DNA from: Sphingomonas sp. BAUL-RG-20F-R05-02
GTDB taxonomy: Bacteria > Pseudomonadota > Alphaproteobacteria > Sphingomonadales > Sphingomonadaceae
NCBI RefSeq assembly: GCF_022662305.1
Contig: NZ_JAKNQH010000005.1
Span: 124,001-188,000, forward strand
Length of the DNA stretch: 64,000 nucleotides
Direction of reading: 5' to 3'
Part shown: piece after piece, positions 35,305-43,636 of the stretch
Numbering within the stretch: the stretch's first letter is position 1
How the letters are laid out: each line of letters starts with the position of its first letter
Notes under the pieces: model-generated
Database searches by the model: none
Told to the model about the DNA's origin: nothing
What the model saw: the letters and a program-made list of their open reading frames with translations, nothing else
Translations under genes and position numbers: made by a program

Positions 35305-37179
35305 CTACAAGCGCGGCTCGCTCCCCATCACCGGCAACGTCACCCGCGATCCCGCGCAAACCCGTTGAGTCGCCTTTACGAAATCGGCCGGTTTGGCACG
35401 CGCGATGTTGGGCACGAACGTCTGCGGGTTGCGGTCGATCACCGGGAACCAGCTCGATTGGACCTGCACCATGATGCGGTGGCCCTTCTGGAAGACATGG
35501 TCGTGGTCGCGCAGCGGTACGTCCCACGCGACCACCTTGTTAGGGGTGAGCGCGCGCGGCGTCACGTCACTGGCCAGGAACTTGCCACGCCGCACCTCCA
35601 TCGCAATCGGCCATTCATAGCCGTTGAGCTGGCGCGGGTAGGCGCCGAGCGGCGCGTCCATGTCGAACTGCTGATAGTTTTGCGGCAACACGTCGATCAG
35701 CTTCACCACAAAATCGCTGTCGGTGCCGCTGGTGCTGGCCAACAGCGTCGCGGCCAGCTTGCCGGTGACGGTGAGGTCTGCCTCCAGCGGTGCGCTGACA
35801 TAGCTCAGCACGTCCGGGCGATGATCGACAAAGCGCTGATCGGCGCTCTCCCACCAGCGCCATTCCGGGCGCGGATACGTGGGGGAGATCGGGCGTTCGC
35901 GGAACGGTACCGGGTTGGCGGGATCGGAGACGTAGTCGCGGCACGCCTCAGTCTTTGCGGGCGCGGTGAAACTGAGCGAGCCATCGGCGTGAAGGAACAG
36001 ATTGGTCGGCGTCGCCCCCGCAGGCGGCCAGTGGCGATAGGTCTTCCACAGGTTCGAGCCGGATTGCAGCATCTTCGCCTCGAACGACGGCCGCTCGCCG
36101 GTGCCGTGCAGCCAGTAGCGGAAGAACGGCGTCTGGATCTGGTCGCGGAACTCGGCGCCGGTATCGCGACCGAGCGGGATGTTGCCGAGCGCGTCCATCT
36201 TGCCCTGCCAGGTGCCGTGCGCCCACGGGCCGGCCACCATCTGCGCGAGATGATCGGGGTCGTTGGCCTGCTGCTTCTGGTAAATCTGCCACGATCCCCA
36301 CGGGTCCTCCTGATCCCAGAAACCGGCGACGTTGAGCGTCGGCACCGTCGTCTTGCCGAGTGCCGCCGTCCAGTTCTGGCTCGTGTAAAAGGTGTCGTGA
36401 TTGGGGTGATCGAGCAGCGCGGTCAGCATTGGCACACTGCCGTGGAAGTAGCGTTTGTCGAGATTTTCCACGGGGCCGAGCGCGAGAAACCACTCGTAGG
36501 TATCGACATTGCCGTAATCGAACGGCTTGTTCTGCGTCTTGTCGACTTGCAGGCTCGATACCCAGTCGGCGGTGTAGCTGAGCCGCAGCGCGCCGTTACG
36601 GTGAAGATCGTCGTTCTGCCAATAGTCGATCCAAGCCGCCTGCGGGCTGACCGCCTTCAGCGCCGGGTGCGGGTGGGCGAGGGCGACCGCAGCGGCGAAA
36701 CCGGGGTAGGACACGCCCCACATCCCGACCTTGCCGTTATTGGCGGCCACGTTCTTCACGAGCCAGTCGATCGTGTCATAGGCGTCGGTGGCCTCGTCCA
36801 CCGCCTTCGGATCGGCCGGATGGACGGCGGTGGACAGCGTGAAATTGCCGTCCGATCCGAAGCGGCCGCGCATCGACTGGAACACGAAGATATAGCCGTC
36901 CTTGACCAGCGAGGCCCAGCTTCCCGGCACCTTGCCGGGCGCGGACGCCGGTACGCCATAGGGCGTGCGCTGGAGCAGGATCGGCAGCGGGCCGCTCTGG
37001 TCGCGCGGGCGGATGATGACGGTTTCCATCTTCGCGCCGTCGCGCATCGGCACCATCAGCTTCTGATATGTGAACGGCGCATCCGGTGCTTCGGCCGCGA
37101 CCGGCGCCGCCTGCGGGCGCGCCGCAACGAGTGCGGGCAGGGCGGCGGCGGCAAGCAACATCAGAAAGCGGTGGCGCAT
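35305..37179 (-). CDS. CocE/NonD family serine hydrolase (X-Pro peptidase S15-like)
   Basis: A 624-residue exported hydrolase of the family that contains cocaine esterase, glutaryl-acylases and alpha-amino-acid ester hydrolases. The signal peptide ends VAARPQA. The alpha/beta-hydrolase core has VPMRDGAKMETVIIRP, the nucleophile Ser in WGVSYPGF, the Asp in GFWDQEDPWG and the His in GPWAHGTW; the C-terminal jelly-roll domain shows DFVVKLIDVLP, GQKGHRIMVQVQSSWFPV-like strands. An ATG at 37179 is preferred over a GTG three bases earlier. Substrate not predictable: amide or ester of an acylated amino acid is the family guess. Confidence 0.93.
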   Translation of the reverse strand: MRHRFLMLLAAAALPALVAARPQAAPVAAEAPDAPFTYQKLMVPMRDGAKMETVIIRPRDQSGPLPILLQRTPYGVPASAPGKVPGSWASLVKDGYIFVFQSMRGRFGSDGNFTLSTAVHPADPKAVDEATDAYDTIDWLVKNVAANNGKVGMWGVSYPGFAAAVALAHPHPALKAVSPQAAWIDYWQNDDLHRNGALRLSYTADWVSSLQVDKTQNKPFDYGNVDTYEWFLALGPVENLDKRYFHGSVPMLTALLDHPNHDTFYTSQNWTAALGKTTVPTLNVAGFWDQEDPWGSWQIYQKQQANDPDHLAQMVAGPWAHGTWQGKMDALGNIPLGRDTGAEFRDQIQTPFFRYWLHGTGERPSFEAKMLQSGSNLWKTYRHWPPAGATPTNLFLHADGSLSFTAPAKTEACRDYVSDPANPVPFRERPISPTYPRPEWRWWESADQRFVDHRPDVLSYVSAPLEADLTVTGKLAATLLASTSGTDSDFVVKLIDVLPQNYQQFDMDAPLGAYPRQLNGYEWPIAMEVRRGKFLASDVTPRALTPNKVVAWDVPLRDHDHVFQKGHRIMVQVQSSWFPVIDRNPQTFVPNIARAKPADFVKATQRVCAGSRVTLPVMGSEPRL

Positions 37180-37273
37180 CACAAATCTTTCGCAATTTGG
37201 CGAAAGCTTAGCCGGGGCGGTGTGCGCAGGTAAAGCCGATGCTATGGCCGCGACGATTGAAGCGCGAGGGAAT

Positions 37274-37777
37274 ATGCCGAAAATGGACTTGGCGTGTCGG
37301 GCGGTGCGGGAAGACGATGCGGCAGAGATCGCGGCGATCTACGCGCATCATGTCCTGCACGGTACCGGCACGTTCGATCTGGTGCCGGTCTCGATCGAGG
37401 ATTGGCGCGGCCGGATCGCCGATATCGCCGCGAACGGCTGGCCGTTTATGGTCGCGGAAAGAGGGGGGCGTGTGATCGGCTATGCCTATGCGGCGCAGTT
37501 TCGCGACCGCGAGGCATATCGCACGACGTGCGAGGACAGCATCTACATCGCCGAAAATGCACGGGGGTCGGGTGTCGGCGCATATCTGCTCGCGGCGCTG
37601 ATCGCCGCCGCGCCGACTGCGGGCTTCCGCGAAATGGTGGCGGTGATCGGCGGGCCGGAGTCCGCATCGGTCGCGTTGCACACGAAGCTTGGCTTTGCGG
37701 AAGCAGGACGCTTGAACAACGTCGGCATCAAGTTCGGACGCTCGCTCGACGTGCTGTTCATGCAGCGCAGCGTCTGA
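37274..37777 (+). CDS. GNAT acetyltransferase, phosphinothricin N-acetyltransferase-like
   Basis: A 167-residue acetyl-CoA-dependent acetyltransferase. The family pattern is clear: EIAAIYAHHVLHGTGTFD, VIGYAYAAQFRDREAYRTT, DSIYIAENARGSGVGAYLL (acetyl-CoA loop) and ALHTKLGFAEAGRL. These are the marks of the PAT/MnaT group that acetylates phosphinothricin, methionine sulfoximine or similar toxic amino acids. GAGGG precedes the ATG at 37274; an in-frame ATG at 37243 is an alternative. Single gene, convergent with glpX. Confidence 0.9.
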   Translation: MPKMDLACRAVREDDAAEIAAIYAHHVLHGTGTFDLVPVSIEDWRGRIADIAANGWPFMVAERGGRVIGYAYAAQFRDREAYRTTCEDSIYIAENARGSGVGAYLLAALIAAAPTAGFREMVAVIGGPESASVALHTKLGFAEAGRLNNVGIKFGRSLDVLFMQRSV

Positions 37778-37791
37778 CGACCGCCGCCTGG

Positions 37792-37829
37792 GCGCGCGGC
37801 ACCCCGGCTCGCGCCGGAATGCCGCGCGC
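37792..37829. terminator. Hairpin between convergent genes
   Basis: GCGCGCGGCA and its exact complement form a 10-bp stem with a nested CCGG/CCGG pairing in the loop. It sits between the ends of the GNAT and glpX genes and probably stops both; no T-run is present. Confidence 0.6.
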
Positions 37830-37837
37830 TGGCGGGA

Positions 37838-38806
37838 TTAGCCGACCCGGTGTTCGCCCTTGACCCAGCGCACCGTGCCGGAGGAGGCGCGCATCACCAC
37901 GCTCTCGGTGGTCAACACGCCCTTCTTCCGCTTCACGCCGGCGAGCAGCGACCCGTCGGTCACGCCGGTCGCCGCGAAGATGCAGTCGCCCTTGGCGAGT
38001 TCGGTGAGGTCGTACTGCTTGTCGAGATCGGTCACGCCCCACTTGGCGGCGCGGCCGCGCTCGTCGTCATTGCGGAACAACAATCTGCCCTTGAACTGGC
38101 CGCCGACGCAGCGCAGCGCCGCCGCCGCCAACACACCCTCCGGCGCGCCGCCCGATCCCATGTAGATGTCGATGTTGGTGTCCGGGTTGGTGGTGGCGAT
38201 CACGCCGGCCACGTCGCCGTCGCCGATCAGCATCACGCCGCAGCCGAGCGAGCGCAACTCTGCGATCAGCTTCTGGTGGCGCGGGCGATCGAGCACGCAG
38301 CACATGATCTTCGAAGGCTCGACACCCTTGGCGGCGGCGAGCGCGCGGACGTTCTCGCTCGGCGACTTGTCGAGATCGATCACGCCTTCGGGATAGCCCG
38401 GGCCGACCGCGATCTTGTCCATGTACACGTCGGGGGCGTTGAGCAGCATGCCTTCCTCGGCGATCGCCAGCACAGCGAGGCTGTTTGGCCCGGCGGTGGC
38501 GCAGATCGTGGTGCCCTCGAGTGGATCGAGCGCGATGTCGATCTTCGGTCCCTTGCCGATCGCCGAGCCTACTTTCTCGCCGATGTACAGCATCGGCGCC
38601 TCGTCGCGCTCGCCCTCGCCGATCACGACGGTGCCGTCCATGTAGAGTTCGTTGAGCGCGGTGCGCATCGCATCCACCGCCGCCGCATCCGCCGCCTTCT
38701 CGTCGCCGTGGCCGATCAACGGGGCGCAGGCGATCGCCGCCGCCTCGGTAACGCGTACCATTTCGAGGACGAGGACGCGGTCCAGGACGTTGCTGACGGT
38801 CGACAT
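37838..38806 (-). CDS. glpX: Class II fructose-1,6-bisphosphatase
   Basis: Hydrolyses fructose-1,6-bisphosphate in gluconeogenesis. The 322-residue protein shows IGEGERDEAPMLYIGE, DPLEGTTICA with metal-binding Asp/Glu, and the later SGGAPEGVLAAAALRCVGG block of the GlpX type. The ATG at 38806 follows GAGGAAG. It lies about 90 bases downstream of the glutaminyl cyclase operon on the same strand. Confidence 0.96.
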   Translation of the reverse strand: MSTVSNVLDRVLVLEMVRVTEAAAIACAPLIGHGDEKAADAAAVDAMRTALNELYMDGTVVIGEGERDEAPMLYIGEKVGSAIGKGPKIDIALDPLEGTTICATAGPNSLAVLAIAEEGMLLNAPDVYMDKIAVGPGYPEGVIDLDKSPSENVRALAAAKGVEPSKIMCCVLDRPRHQKLIAELRSLGCGVMLIGDGDVAGVIATTNPDTNIDIYMGSGGAPEGVLAAAALRCVGGQFKGRLLFRNDDERGRAAKWGVTDLDKQYDLTELAKGDCIFAATGVTDGSLLAGVKRKKGVLTTESVVMRASSGTVRWVKGEHRVG

Positions 38807-38898
38807 AGGCTGGCTTCCTCTGTTTGTTTCGCACGCGGATAGGCAACGCGGGTCATGTTGTCGAGGTGATCGCGTCCAGATGTTGATCCGCCGTGCCG

Positions 38899-39654
38899 CT
38901 ATCTGGCATGCGGCGGGGCGATTTCGAACAAAACCGGCCAGTTCTTGCCCGTCACGAACAGCCGGCGTCCCTTGGCGTCCCACGCGATGCCGTTGGCAAC
39001 GGCATCGCCGCCGCCAGCATCCGCCTGCTTGGTGAGCGCGCTCACGTCGATCCAGCCGATCACATGGCCGCTTGTGGGGTCGATCCGCGCGATGATGTCG
39101 GTCATCCACACATTGGCGAGGATTTCGCCATCGACATATTCGAGTTCGTTGAGGTTCGCGACCGGATTGCCGTCGGCGGTTACCTTCAGCCGCTTGACGA
39201 CGCGCAGCGACTTGGGATCGAGAAAACGCAGCACCGGCGTGCCGTCCGACATGATGAGGTGGTGCGCATCCTTGGTCAGCGCCCAGCCTTCGCCGGTGTA
39301 GTTGAACGTGCCGAGCCGCTTGAAACCGCCGAGGCTCCAGCGATAGCCGTGGCCGTTCTTCCACGTGAGGCTGATGATCTGGTCGCCGTCATCAACGATG
39401 CCCTCGCCGAACTCCGACGCGGGGGTCGCGATCTTGCGCCGCACGGTGCCGGTCTTGATGTCGACCTGGCGGATCGACGAGCGGCCCTCCATGCCGGTAC
39501 TCTCGAACAGGCTGCCGTCGCGGTAGAACAGGCCCTCGGTATAGGCACCGCGATCATGCGGGTAGGTGGCGATCACCTTCGCCGCGTCGAGCGGCAACGG
39601 ATCGGCCAGCGCCGGCGCTGCGACGAGCGCGGCAAGAAGGGCTAGCGTGCGCAT
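38899..39654 (-). CDS. Glutaminyl-peptide cyclotransferase (beta-propeller type)
   Basis: Converts N-terminal Gln of peptides to pyroglutamate; periplasmic, five-bladed propeller resembling the plant papaya enzyme rather than the zinc type. A signal peptide (cut near ALAD) is followed by ATYPHDRGAYTEGLFYRDGSLFESTG, TWKNGHGYRWS, EGWALTKDAHHLIMSDGT, LNELEYVDGEILANVW and NGIAWDAKGRRLFVTGKNWP, the blocks of the glutamine cyclotransferase family. The ATG overlaps the dapD stop by one base (TGATG). 251 residues. Confidence 0.92.
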   Translation of the reverse strand: MRTLALLAALVAAPALADPLPLDAAKVIATYPHDRGAYTEGLFYRDGSLFESTGMEGRSSIRQVDIKTGTVRRKIATPASEFGEGIVDDGDQIISLTWKNGHGYRWSLGGFKRLGTFNYTGEGWALTKDAHHLIMSDGTPVLRFLDPKSLRVVKRLKVTADGNPVANLNELEYVDGEILANVWMTDIIARIDPTSGHVIGWIDVSALTKQADAGGGDAVANGIAWDAKGRRLFVTGKNWPVLFEIAPPHAR

Positions 39655-40475
39655 CAGTCGCGCAGCAGCTCGTTGATGCTGGTTTTCGAGCGGGTCTGCG
39701 CGTCCACCCGCTTGACGATGACCGCACAGTACAAAGCCGGCTTACCGTCGCCGCCGCCGATCGAGCCGGGTACCACCACCGCATAGGGCGGTACCGAACC
39801 GATGTGGACTTCGCCGGTGGCGCGGTCGATGATCTTGGTCGAGGCGCCGAGGTACACGCCCATCGACAGCACCGCGCCTTCGCCGACGCGCACGCCCTCC
39901 GCCACTTCCGCGCGCGCGCCGATGAACGCGCCGTCGCCGATGATGACCGGATCCGCCTGTAACGGTTCGAGTACGCCGCCGATGCCCGCGCCGCCCGACA
40001 GGTGGACGCCCCGCCCGATCTGCGCGCACGATCCGACCGTCGCCCAGGTGTCGACCATCGTCCCTTCACCGACATAGGCGCCGATGTTGACGAAGCTCGG
40101 CATCAGGATCGCCCCCTTGCCGATGAACGCGCCGCGTCGCGCCACCGCGCCCGGTACGACGCGGAAACCACCGGCGCGGAACTCGACCTCACCCCAGCCG
40201 GCGAATTTGGAGGGCACCTTGTCGAACGCCGGAGCGCCAGCCGCGCCGCCTTCGATGAGGGTATTGTCGTTGAGGCGGAACGACAGCAGCACCGCCTTCT
40301 TGAGCCACTGGTTGACGACCCAGCCGTCTCCCTGCGGTTCGGCGACGCGTGCCTTGCCGCTATCGAGCAGGTCGAGCGCGGTTTCGACCGCATCGCGCAC
40401 CGGCGCGCCGGTCGTGAAACCGATCGTGTCCCGCGCGTCCCATGCCGCTTCGATGGTCGTTTGCAGGTCGCTCAT
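39654..40475 (-). CDS. dapD: 2,3,4,5-tetrahydropyridine-2,6-dicarboxylate N-succinyltransferase
   Basis: Succinylates tetrahydrodipicolinate in the lysine/diaminopimelate pathway. The 273-residue protein has the N-terminal helical domain with [15 protein letters not shown] and a left-handed beta-helix of hexapeptide repeats ([21 protein letters not shown] region) ending with the [13 protein letters not shown] turn. GGAGG lies upstream of the ATG at 40475, which overlaps the HAD gene stop by four bases. Middle gene of a three-gene operon. Confidence 0.96.
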   Translation of the reverse strand: MSDLQTTIEAAWDARDTIGFTTGAPVRDAVETALDLLDSGKARVAEPQGDGWVVNQWLKKAVLLSFRLNDNTLIEGGAAGAPAFDKVPSKFAGWGEVEFRAGGFRVVPGAVARRGAFIGKGAILMPSFVNIGAYVGEGTMVDTWATVGSCAQIGRGVHLSGGAGIGGVLEPLQADPVIIGDGAFIGARAEVAEGVRVGEGAVLSMGVYLGASTKIIDRATGEVHIGSVPPYAVVVPGSIGGGDGKPALYCAVIVKRVDAQTRSKTSINELLRD

Positions 40476-41137
40476 TGGTCCTCCAGAATGTCGTGCAGCC
40501 AAGCCGTGATATCGGTGCAGGTGAAATCGATGAAGTCGCGGTCGGCGTCATGCCCCTGTTCGGAACCGTTATCGACCCATACCGTCGCCATGCCGATCGC
40601 CTTGGCGGGCGCAAGATTGCGCGCCATGTCGTCGGCGAACAGCGACTGGTTGGGGTCAATGCCGAACGCAGCACACAGCCCGGCATAGGCCGAGGCTTGC
40701 GGTTTGGGGATCAGGTCCATCGCGTGGATGTCGTGCACCGCCTCGAAACTTTCCGATAGGCCGAGCCGCTCCAGCACACGTCCGGCATACAGGCGCTCAC
40801 CGTTGGTGAAGACGATCTTGCGCCCCGGCAGCCGCGCGATCGCAGCGGCAAGCGGGGCGTTCTCCTCCAGCACATCCATCTCGACATCATGGACGAAGTC
40901 GAGGAAGTCGTGCGGGTCGACCTCATGCTCGGCCATCAACCCAGCGAGCGTGGTGCCGTGGCCGAGGAAATACTGCTTCTGCATGCGGTACGCCTCGTCG
41001 CGGTCCACGCCGAAACGCGCGGCGATGTAGCCGGTCATCTTCGCGTCGATCTGGCTGAACAGGTTCGCACTCGCCGGATACAGCGTGTTGTCGAGATCGA
41101 AGATCCAGTTGCGGATATGGGCGAGGCGCTGGTGCAT
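40472..41137 (-). CDS. HAD-family phosphatase, pyrimidine 5'-nucleotidase type
   Basis: A 221-residue cytoplasmic phosphatase with the HAD nucleophile motif [11 protein letters not shown], motif II VFTNGE, the Lys in LIPKPQ and motif [11 protein letters not shown]. The four-helix cap inserted after motif I, with [17 protein letters not shown], is typical of the SDT1/pyrimidine 5'-nucleotidase subgroup. It is the first gene of the HAD-dapD-cyclase operon. Its link to lysine synthesis is not obvious. Confidence 0.92.
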   Translation of the reverse strand: MHQRLAHIRNWIFDLDNTLYPASANLFSQIDAKMTGYIAARFGVDRDEAYRMQKQYFLGHGTTLAGLMAEHEVDPHDFLDFVHDVEMDVLEENAPLAAAIARLPGRKIVFTNGERLYAGRVLERLGLSESFEAVHDIHAMDLIPKPQASAYAGLCAAFGIDPNQSLFADDMARNLAPAKAIGMATVWVDNGSEQGHDADRDFIDFTCTDITAWLHDILEDQ

Positions 41138-41193
41138 GCCCGCGCGCTCTAGGCCGGGGCGGGGCGGGGGGCAAGCTGGCGTGGAGCCGACGG

Positions 41194-41982
41194 TCAGCGG
41201 TCGTCGCGGTTATCGCGATCCCGATCGCCGCCATCGTCGTCGTCGTGCCCGACCACCCAGGTATGGTCCTGGTTCTCTACGCGGGAGCGGATCTTGCGGC
41301 CGTGCGCGTCGCGTGCCGGTTCGTAGCGGTAACGCTGTTCGATCAGGTTGCAGGTGGTCGCGTCGATATCCGGGTTGCCGCTGCTCCGCCGGATCGTGCA
41401 ACCCGTCGCGCGCCCGTCGATCTCGACGGTGTAGCTGACGTACACCGTACCGCCGATCCGCGCGCGAAGTGCACTCCTGGGATAGTCCGAACCGCGGATC
41501 CGTCCGCTCTTCTGATACGCCTCTTCCGCAACGCCGCCGCCGTCGCCATCACCGCTGCCGCCACTACCGGTACCCTGACCGCTGCCGCCCGCGCCGGTGC
41601 CGATGCCGGGCTTGTCGGCTGCGCCCGAGGTCGCCTGATTGCCCGTCGCGGCGATCGGCGCGGCGACGACGGGGGGCGGCACCGGCATGGGGATGCGCGG
41701 CGGTGGCGCGACGACCTCCGTCGCCTTGGAACGGATGTTGGGTGGTGCAGCAGCGGCGGCCTCGTGCCGCGTCAGCTTGGGGCGCGGCTGAGGTGGGGGA
41801 GGTGGCGGCGGCGGGGGCGGCGCGGGTGGCGAGACGCCGAACAGTTTGAGATCCTGCTCGACCACATGTGGGATCTTCACCGTGAAGCCGCTGATGAGCA
41901 GGAAGCCCAGCCCGACCTGCAGCACCGCCGCCGCGATCGCGGCGCCGACCTTTCTGTCGTTGCTGGCACGGTATGTGGTCAT
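41194..41982 (-). CDS. tonB: TonB family energy transducer
   Basis: A 262-residue inner-membrane anchored periplasmic protein that transfers proton-motive energy to outer-membrane receptors. It has an N-terminal helix (VGAAIAAAVLQVGLGFLLISGFTV), a Pro tract (PPAPPPPPPPPPPQP), a Gly/Ser-rich linker (about residues 110-160) and a TonB C-terminal domain (YPRSALRARIGGTVYVSYTVEIDGRATGCTIRRSSGNPDID). The end is Asp/Arg-rich. No exbB/exbD lies beside it, so it must share those proteins encoded elsewhere. It could serve the two receptors in this window. Confidence 0.93.
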   Translation of the reverse strand: MTTYRASNDRKVGAAIAAAVLQVGLGFLLISGFTVKIPHVVEQDLKLFGVSPPAPPPPPPPPPPQPRPKLTRHEAAAAAPPNIRSKATEVVAPPPRIPMPVPPPVVAAPIAATGNQATSGAADKPGIGTGAGGSGQGTGSGGSGDGDGGGVAEEAYQKSGRIRGSDYPRSALRARIGGTVYVSYTVEIDGRATGCTIRRSSGNPDIDATTCNLIEQRYRYEPARDAHGRKIRSRVENQDHTWVVGHDDDDGGDRDRDNRDDR

Positions 41983-42089
41983 TGCCCGCGTCCCAACCTC
42001 GTTTGCCCGGCGTAAGTTCCCGCCGGCTTTGCGGCTGTAGCGCGCGACGGTTATCGTTCGTCCAGCCGATTCGTTCAGGAGCCTGCCGC

Positions 42090-42965
42090 ATGACCCAGTT
42101 TCGCGACCGAGCGATCCAGCTTTACGATGCCTTTACCCATGAACATCGCGACCGCCGTGCGTTGCTGCGCGACATGGTGGCGTTGACCGGATCGGTGGCG
42201 GCGGCGGAACTGCTGATCGCGGGTATCGCTGCGTCGCCCGCGGCCGCCGCGATCACCGATGCAACCGATCCGACGCTGGATATCGTGACGGAGCCTTATG
42301 GTGTCGGACCGGGCAAGAAACTCACCGGCTATTTCGCGTCACCTAAGGGCAAGACCGGGCTCGGAAGCGTCATCGTATTTCACGAAAATCGCGGGCTCAC
42401 GCCGCATATCCAAGATGTCGCACGGCGCTTCGCTTTGGCCGGGTTTCGCGCGGTCGCACCCGATTTCCTGAGCGATCAGGGCGGCACGCCATCCGACGAG
42501 GATAAGGCGCGCGACATGATCGCCAAGGCGGATCTCGCCGCGATTACCAGCGAGGCGGTGGGCACGATCGGCGCGATGCGGGCGCGGCCGGGCGGGAACG
42601 GCAAGGTCGCGGTGGTTGGCTTCTGCTGGGGCGGGGCGCTCGTCAACCGCGTGGCGGTGGCGGCGGGTGATGCGCTGGCGGCGGGGGTGGCCTATTACGG
42701 GCCGGCGCCCGATCCGGCCGAGGCGGTGAAGGTCTCCGCGCCCTTGCTGCTCCATTACGCGGGCAAGGATGCGCGCGTCGCGGCCACCGGCGTGCCGTGG
42801 GTGGCGGCGCTGAAAGCGGCGGCCAAGGACGTCACGGAATACACCTATGAGGGCGTCGATCACGCGTTCAACAACGACACGGCGGCCGATCGCTACAATG
42901 CGGCGGCCGCGACGCTGGCGTGGGAGCGGACGCTCGAATTTCTGCACACCCATATCGACGGCTGA
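42090..42965 (+). CDS. Dienelactone hydrolase family protein
   Basis: A 291-residue alpha/beta-hydrolase. An RR-containing N-terminal leader (DRRALLRDMVALTGSVAAAELL...ASPAAAA) may be a Tat-type export signal. The core shows VIVFHENRGLTPHIQDVARRFALAG, the nucleophile Cys in GFCWGG, Asp in HYAGKDARV and the His in VDHAFNND, matching the Cys-Asp-His triad of dienelactone hydrolase. CAGGAG precedes the ATG at 42090. Many homologues are general esterases of unknown substrate; the gene is followed by GST. Confidence 0.92.
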   Translation: MTQFRDRAIQLYDAFTHEHRDRRALLRDMVALTGSVAAAELLIAGIAASPAAAAITDATDPTLDIVTEPYGVGPGKKLTGYFASPKGKTGLGSVIVFHENRGLTPHIQDVARRFALAGFRAVAPDFLSDQGGTPSDEDKARDMIAKADLAAITSEAVGTIGAMRARPGGNGKVAVVGFCWGGALVNRVAVAAGDALAAGVAYYGPAPDPAEAVKVSAPLLLHYAGKDARVAATGVPWVAALKAAAKDVTEYTYEGVDHAFNNDTAADRYNAAAATLAWERTLEFLHTHIDG

Positions 42966-43000
42966 GTGCCGGCAAACGGACCTACCAGGGAGGCTAACCG

Positions 43001-43636
43001 ATGGCGAACAATCTGATTTTCTACACAAACCCCAGGTCACGCGGGCGGATCGCGCGCTGGATGCTGGAGGAAGTCGGTGCGACCTACGAAACGGTGGTGC
43101 TCGATTATGCATCGTCGATGAAAGGGGCGGAGTATCTGACCGTCAACCCGATGGGCAAGGTGCCGGCGATCGTCCACGGCGGCAAGGTCGTGACCGAATG
43201 CGCGGCGATCTGCGCCTATCTCGCCGACGCGTTTCCCGGCGCCGGGCTGGCGCCGCCGCCGGGCGAGCGGGCGGACTATTACCGCTGGCTGTTCTTCGCC
43301 GCCGGGCCGGTCGAACAGGCGTTCACCAACAAGTCGATGGGGGTAGAGCCTGACGATCGCCAAAAGCGCATGGCTGGCTACGGCTGTTTCGAGCAGACCG
43401 TCGACACGCTGGAAGCGGCGGTAACCGGCCGAGACTACGTAGCCGGTGACGCGTTCACCGCTGCCGACGTGTATGTCGGCTCACAGATCGGCTTCATGCT
43501 GCAGTTCGGGATGTTGGAGGCTCGACCCGCCTTCGCCGCCTATTCCGAGCGCGTCTACGCACGCGAGGCGTTCAGGCGTGCGTCGGCGCTCGACGATGCG
43601 CTTATAGCGGCGGCAGAAGCAACGGCGGCAGGGTGA
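43001..43636 (+). CDS. Glutathione S-transferase
   Basis: A 211-residue thiol transferase. The thioredoxin-like N-terminal half shows NPRSRGRIARWMLEEVGATYE, NPMGKVPAIV (glutathione-binding cis-Pro) and TECAAICAYLADAFPG; the C-terminal helical half has FTAADVYVGSQI. GGGAGG lies ahead of the ATG. It lies 35 bases after the dienelactone hydrolase gene and is likely co-transcribed; the two could form a detoxification pair. The last 35 bases overlap the convergent acyltransferase. Confidence 0.92.
   Translation: MANNLIFYTNPRSRGRIARWMLEEVGATYETVVLDYASSMKGAEYLTVNPMGKVPAIVHGGKVVTECAAICAYLADAFPGAGLAPPPGERADYYRWLFFAAGPVEQAFTNKSMGVEPDDRQKRMAGYGCFEQTVDTLEAAVTGRDYVAGDAFTAADVYVGSQIGFMLQFGMLEARPAFAAYSERVYAREAFRRASALDDALIAAAEATAAG

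Noticed and set aside
41194-41400. Separate minus-strand small gene within the TonB C-terminus
   Set aside because: It is an alternative frame of the TonB gene with no ribosome site or sensible composition.
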